Shown in pieces: positions 60,122-64,000 of a stretch of DNA of 64,000 nucleotides. The DNA is taken from positions 1 to 64,000 of the forward strand of contig JAOMCN010000003.1 of assembly GCA_028345065.1 (NCBI GenBank), written 5' to 3'. How positions within the stretch are numbered: position 1 is the stretch's first letter; every line of letters starts with the position of its first letter. Origin of the DNA: Rhodospirillales bacterium. GTDB lineage: Bacteria > Pseudomonadota > Alphaproteobacteria > Rhodospirillales > UBA2165. A program made the position numbers and the translations under genes. The notes under the pieces were generated by a model, which saw nothing but the letters and a program-made list of their open reading frames with translations, was not told the DNA's origin and did no database searches.

Positions 60122-61147
60122 TTACCCCTCTTTCCCAACAGAACCTTTTTTCAAATTTGCAAAATTTTTCCAAAATTGTCGTGCGCGAATTGCGGGAAAA
60201 CCTATGACACTTTTACCGGGAGAAACATCCCTTATTACACCAGATTGAGCAGCAATCTTTGCCCCAACCCCTATTTTAAGGTGTCCTGCAATACCAGCTT
60301 GGCCACCTACCATGACATAGTCTTCAACGTCAGTACTCCCAGCTATACCAACTTGTCCTGTAATCAAGCATCCTTTGCCAATTTTTACGTTGTGTGCAAT
60401 TTGAACAAGATTATCTAGTTTGCTTCCCTCGCCAATTTCAGTGTCTAATAAAGCTCCACGATCAATACAAGAATTGGCACCAATTTCGACATCGTTATCA
60501 ATTATTACCCGTCCTAATTGAGGGACTTTATCGTGGAGTGGAGACGACGGCGCAAAGCCAAAGCCGTCTTGCCCAATTCTGACACCAGTGTGAATTATTA
60601 CTCGCTCTCCAATCAAGCAATATGCGAGTGTCACGTTGGAGGCAATCCATGAATTTGCTCCGATACTTACCCCTCGTTCAATTATAGTATTGGCACCGAC
60701 AAAGGTGTTTTCTCCGATTTCAACGTCATCCTTAACCACAACACCGAGGTCTAAGCACGCAGTCTCCTCAATTTTACTTTTTGGTGATATGAGACCATTA
60801 GATTTAGATTTGGGCGGTGTCAGTAGGTCTGGATAAAATGAACTAGCAATTCTGGCGTATGAATTATAAGGATTTTTACTGATTAGAAGAGAAGCACTTC
60901 TTGGTGCTTTTTCAGCTAGATCTGGAGGCACAATTATTACGCCTGCTCTAGAGCTTTCAAAGTCATTAATATATTTTCGGTTATTAATGAAACTTACATG
61001 GTCACTGGCTGCATCTTGCAACACGGCTACATCGCTATATTGTTTTGGCATCCCAGCATAAGTTGACTGTAATTCTGCGGCAGCGGTACTTGCTAATTGT
61101 TTAAGATTAAATGGACCAGCTACCGAATAGAACCGGGGATCAGCCAC
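60122..61147 (-). CDS. lpxD: UDP-3-O-(3-hydroxyacyl)glucosamine N-acyltransferase
   Basis: LpxD adds the second hydroxyacyl chain. The 341 residues have an N-terminal uridine-binding domain, a beta helix of hexapeptide repeats (about 108-290) with LVQIAHNVKIGKGCLI holding the catalytic His, GQAGIAGHLKIG, and a C-terminal helix. The start appears to be GTG at 61147. It lies 3 bases after ompH. Confidence 0.95.
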   Translation of the reverse strand: MADPRFYSVAGPFNLKQLASTAAAELQSTYAGMPKQYSDVAVLQDAASDHVSFINNRKYINDFESSRAGVIIVPPDLAEKAPRSASLLISKNPYNSYARIASSFYPDLLTPPKSKSNGLISPKSKIEETACLDLGVVVKDDVEIGENTFVGANTIIERGVSIGANSWIASNVTLAYCLIGERVIIHTGVRIGQDGFGFAPSSPLHDKVPQLGRVIIDNDVEIGANSCIDRGALLDTEIGEGSKLDNLVQIAHNVKIGKGCLITGQVGIAGSTDVEDYVMVGGQAGIAGHLKIGVGAKIAAQSGVIRDVSPGKSVIGFPAIRARQFWKNFANLKKGSVGKEG

Positions 61148-61150
61148 TGA

Positions 61151-61732
61151 CTATTTTCCAGATTTTGTCAAATCGTCGGGAATGTTAAACTCCGTTTTTC
61201 TCTTATTTAGTGTTTCTAGCACTAGGCCTGTAATATCGAGAAAGTCAGCTCTAACAACCACTTCACGTTGTCTAATTACTAATGTGAATTTGTGCTTCTT
61301 CGTTACATCCATTACTGCTTTAGCACGTTCTTTCTCAAATTCGCGTGTAGCAAAAGATCTTAAACGAATGAATTGCTGATTTCGTTGTTGAACCTTTCGC
61401 TGCAAGGCCGTTTGGCGCTGCTGTAATACACGAAATTTATCTTGTAATGCCTGGGGGGACAATAGTACCCGTTGTTTTTGAAGCTCGTCATTGTCTGACC
61501 GGAGCTTTTCTTCCTCGTTCTTTATTTCATCCCGAAATGCCCTCCTTTTTGAATCAATTTGGCGTGCAATATCCTTACTCATTAAAGATTTTCGAGTGAT
61601 CTCATTTAAATCAACGACACCTAATTTTATAGTCCTTTTTTCGGTTTCTCCAATTGCAACACTACCAAACAGAAATGTACTGCAACAGATCCATGCAATG
61701 GTATAAATTCTTGGAGATGTAAAGTATCCCAT
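61151..61732 (-). CDS. OmpH/Skp family periplasmic chaperone
   Basis: This holdase keeps outer-membrane proteins soluble in the periplasm on the way to BamA, encoded just before it. From the ATG at 61732, directly after the bamA stop, it has 193 residues: a signal peptide (hydrophobic about 10-26), then KLGVVDLNEI and a long charged coiled coil (about 50-125) with RQTALQRKVQQRNQQF. The helical tentacle layout is that of Skp. A TTG 18 bases earlier overlaps bamA and is less likely. Confidence 0.9.
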   Translation of the reverse strand: MGYFTSPRIYTIAWICCSTFLFGSVAIGETEKRTIKLGVVDLNEITRKSLMSKDIARQIDSKRRAFRDEIKNEEEKLRSDNDELQKQRVLLSPQALQDKFRVLQQRQTALQRKVQQRNQQFIRLRSFATREFEKERAKAVMDVTKKHKFTLVIRQREVVVRADFLDITGLVLETLNKRKTEFNIPDDLTKSGK

Positions 61733-61733
61733 T

Positions 61734-64000
61734 TTAAAATCTTGTCCCAAAACTCACGCGAAGGTTTTCCTTTACATCTAAAGATTCTTTTAAAATAGGC
61801 AATCCTACATCAACATTAATCGGTCCAAATGGTGATACCCAACCAATTCCAGCTCCCAAAGACGCGCGGAGGCTAGCGCTGTCGAATACGGCAGAATTTG
61901 ATGGATTAACTCCACCTAAGCTACCAAAGTCAGTAAAAATACGACCTCTTAGAGCTAATTCTTCTGGTAAACCTAGGGGCATTCCTAGTTCAATCGTCCC
62001 ATTGTATAGCCATTCTCCACCAAGTGAGTCACCTGTATTTCGATCGCGGGGACCAACACCGGCAGTCGCAAACCCCCTGAGAGAATTACCACCCAAGAAA
62101 AAACGATCTACAATTTCGACATCTTCTCCCAATCCCACAATATATCCTAGCCTACCTGAGCCTGTCAGAATCCAATCTTTTGCGAATGAATAATATTGAG
62201 CACCTGAAACAGTGTTTTTAAAATAATACACGTCACCACCGATCCCGGCTAATGCATTTGCAAACTGACTGACAAAACCCTTTGTTGGATTAAACTTGCT
62301 GTCCCTATTATCATATAAAAGCCCGTGGGTAACCGCAGACGAAACTCGGGTCCCCTCTTGTTGTTTGATAAGGGGTGACGCCAAATTACCAACATTTGTA
62401 ATTTTGGAATAATCAAACCCATATTTCCAATTTTGCGAAAGAAGTTGATTTAAGGGATATCCAGATCTCACGGCAAATCCAGTATCCTGTGTATCGTATG
62501 AGCGAGTATCTTGAAAGTCCCGCCTTACATGAAACAAGTCTACACCAGCAGAGACTTCTCGATTCATAAAATAGGGTTCCGTGAAAGAGAGGTTTACTGA
62601 ACTTTTTTCCGCAGCCACTGTGGTTGCAATACTCAAATGTTGACCCATACCCAGCAGGTTTCTCTCTCGCAGGGTGACGTCAACTAGTGGCCCGGCGTCG
62701 GTACCATAACCTACACCCAAATTAAGCGAGCCTGTAGATTTTTCTTCAACGTCGATCTCAATGACGGCCTTATCACGAATGCTACCAGGCACTCGTTTTA
62801 TTTGTACATTTTTAAAATAATTTAAGTCAGAAATTCTCTGTCGAGACTTGCGTAATTTTGCGGCATCAAAAGCATCTCCCTCCACCAGCCTGATTTCTCT
62901 TCGAATCACAGAATCGTGGGTACGCACGTTACCACCGATGTCGATTCTTTCTACAAAGACACGAGGACCTTCGCGGACTGCAAAGTTGAGATTTATCTCT
63001 TTACTTTCCTGAATCTTCTTAACTTTAGGATGAACCAGAACGAATGCGTACCCACGTGTACCAACTTCATTTTTGATGTTTTGGATTGCTTTGGCAATTA
63101 AAGTTTTGTCGTACCAATCACCTTTCTTAAATTCGATTAATGGTTTTAGTTGAGTCACCACCACATTGCGAACGCCACTGGAAATGTTTATATCACCAAA
63201 CCTGTAACGTTCTCCCTCATTTAAATTTATAGTTATATAAAACGCCCCTCTGTCCGGAGCCAATTCGGCGACAGCAGACACTATTCTGAAATCGGCGTAT
63301 CCTTCAGCTAGGTAATACTGTTGTAATAATTCGCGGTCTACTTTAAGCCTATCAGGATCATACGTGTCGCTAGATGTAAAAAATCGATACCATTTCTCTT
63401 CTTTCGTACTAATTATTGATTTTAAATCACTGTCGTCGAACGCTTTATTTCCGATGAATCTAATGCTATTGACCTTTGTCAGAGGTCCTTCGTCAATTTC
63501 AAATACCAGATTTGCACGATTTTGTGGTAGTAGTATGACTTTTGGATCAACAGTTGCTGCATATCTGCCATTTACCCGATAAATATTGAGTAACTTTTCG
63601 ACGTCTTTTTGAACCTTGGGGCGGTTAAAAACTACTCGCGGCTTGAGTGTAATCTCGTTTTTAAGAATTTCCTCTTCAATGCGCAAATTACCTTCAAAAG
63701 CTATACGGTTAATCACAGGATTTTCTATTACCTTCACCACTAACGTTTTGTCTTTCAGTTTAATAGAGAGGTCAGCAAAATAACCAGTTGCATAAAGGCT
63801 TTTTAGAGACTGATCTATCCGGCGCCGATTAAATAGGTCTCCTTCCTGGATCAGTAAATAGGAACGAATTGTATCGGTCTCAATCCGTTGGTTTCCTTCT
63901 ACTATAACTACTTCTACGATGGAAACTTCCTCTGCAACCAACGCCTTAAATGGCATGCCTACGAGCAAAAATATCAAAATAAAATTAATCACTCTAATCC
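61734..64000 (-). CDS. bamA: Outer membrane protein assembly factor BamA, 5' end beyond window
   Basis: BamA inserts beta-barrel proteins into the outer membrane. At least 752 residues are visible: the end of a signal peptide (hydrophobic run then ALVAEE), five POTRA domains (about 25-420, each with the G-x-F or G-Y-F-like turns) and a C-terminal 16-strand barrel with RGFATAGVGPRD of the conserved loop 6 and a terminal phenylalanine. A GTG at 63992 could start the frame, but the frame stays open to the window edge and an Arg lies just upstream of the hydrophobic segment. The real start probably lies outside. Confidence 0.95.
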   Translation of the reverse strand, partial: IRVINFILIFLLVGMPFKALVAEEVSIVEVVIVEGNQRIETDTIRSYLLIQEGDLFNRRRIDQSLKSLYATGYFADLSIKLKDKTLVVKVIENPVINRIAFEGNLRIEEEILKNEITLKPRVVFNRPKVQKDVEKLLNIYRVNGRYAATVDPKVILLPQNRANLVFEIDEGPLTKVNSIRFIGNKAFDDSDLKSIISTKEEKWYRFFTSSDTYDPDRLKVDRELLQQYYLAEGYADFRIVSAVAELAPDRGAFYITINLNEGERYRFGDINISSGVRNVVVTQLKPLIEFKKGDWYDKTLIAKAIQNIKNEVGTRGYAFVLVHPKVKKIQESKEINLNFAVREGPRVFVERIDIGGNVRTHDSVIRREIRLVEGDAFDAAKLRKSRQRISDLNYFKNVQIKRVPGSIRDKAVIEIDVEEKSTGSLNLGVGYGTDAGPLVDVTLRERNLLGMGQHLSIATTVAAEKSSVNLSFTEPYFMNREVSAGVDLFHVRRDFQDTRSYDTQDTGFAVRSGYPLNQLLSQNWKYGFDYSKITNVGNLASPLIKQQEGTRVSSAVTHGLLYDNRDSKFNPTKGFVSQFANALAGIGGDVYYFKNTVSGAQYYSFAKDWILTGSGRLGYIVGLGEDVEIVDRFFLGGNSLRGFATAGVGPRDRNTGDSLGGEWLYNGTIELGMPLGLPEELALRGRIFTDFGSLGGVNPSNSAVFDSASLRASLGAGIGWVSPFGPINVDVGLPILKESLDVKENLRVSFGTRF

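Noticed and set aside
59894..60418. A 174-codon plus-strand frame across fabZ and lpxD
   Set aside because: It crosses the boundary of two well-supported minus-strand genes and reads a Phe, Tyr and Cys-rich product without any family motif.

Overview
The window is a gene-dense, AT-rich chromosomal segment from a Gram-negative alphaproteobacterium. Signs of that group are the LexA operator of the form GAAC-N7-GAAC, LpxI in place of LpxH, a pyruvate dehydrogenase E1-beta that carries its own lipoyl domain, a bactofilin/M23 peptidase pair, and the conserved gene orders rsh-pdxJ-acpS-lepB-rnc-era-recO, eno-ftsB-pdhABC-lpdA-lipA-ratA, trpDC-moaC-moeA-lexA and bamA-ompH-lpxD-fabZ-lpxA-lpxI-lpxB. 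A free-living, probably marine and Rhodospirillales-like, relative is my inference from the TRAP transporter, the biotin-uptake gene and the base composition. Almost everything is core metabolism. I see no phage, insertion sequence, CRISPR array, toxin-antitoxin system, rRNA or tRNA.

Layout: 1-7.4 kb (+) holds the end of hemB, the N-end-rule transferase bpt, and a TRAP transporter with two paralogous TakP-like binding proteins, an enlarged small permease and a large permease with a long basic C-terminal extension. 7.4-20.1 kb (-) runs from folK and rpoZ through rsh, a DUF2062 protein, pdxJ, acpS, a GT4 glycosyltransferase, lepB, rnc, era, recO and parC to bioY. 20.2-23.2 kb (+) has an NYN-domain protein, a family-5-like uracil-DNA glycosylase, thrH and a glutathione S-transferase. 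23.2-24.6 kb (-) is smpB and dapA. 24.8-27.7 kb (+) is a soluble lytic transglycosylase coupled to a threonine/serine dehydratase. 27.7-29.6 kb (-) is the M23 peptidase and bactofilin pair. 29.9-30.9 kb (+) is pgpA and cinA/pncC.

31-44.8 kb (-) is the large carbon and envelope block: tpiA, secG, pyrG, kdsA, eno, ftsB, the whole pyruvate dehydrogenase complex, lipA (which makes its lipoyl cofactor) and ratA, interrupted by one (+) GST. 44.9-56.4 kb (+) has ppiD, trpDC, moaC, moeA, lexA, gltX and gltA, with a YibQ-type deacetylase on the other strand. 56.4-64 kb (-) is the outer-membrane and lipid A operon, bamA to lpxB plus gloA, with bamA cut by the window edge.

There is no clearly new system here. 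The points most worth a second look are the DctM C-terminal extension with its enlarged DctQ partner, the 11-residue coiled-coil repeat in the M23 peptidase, the near-identical lipoyl domains of pdhB and pdhC, the LexA operator placed on a promoter about 170 bases before lexA, the absence of trpE/trpG beside trpDC, and a 26-residue ORF stop-start coupled between gltX and gltA.
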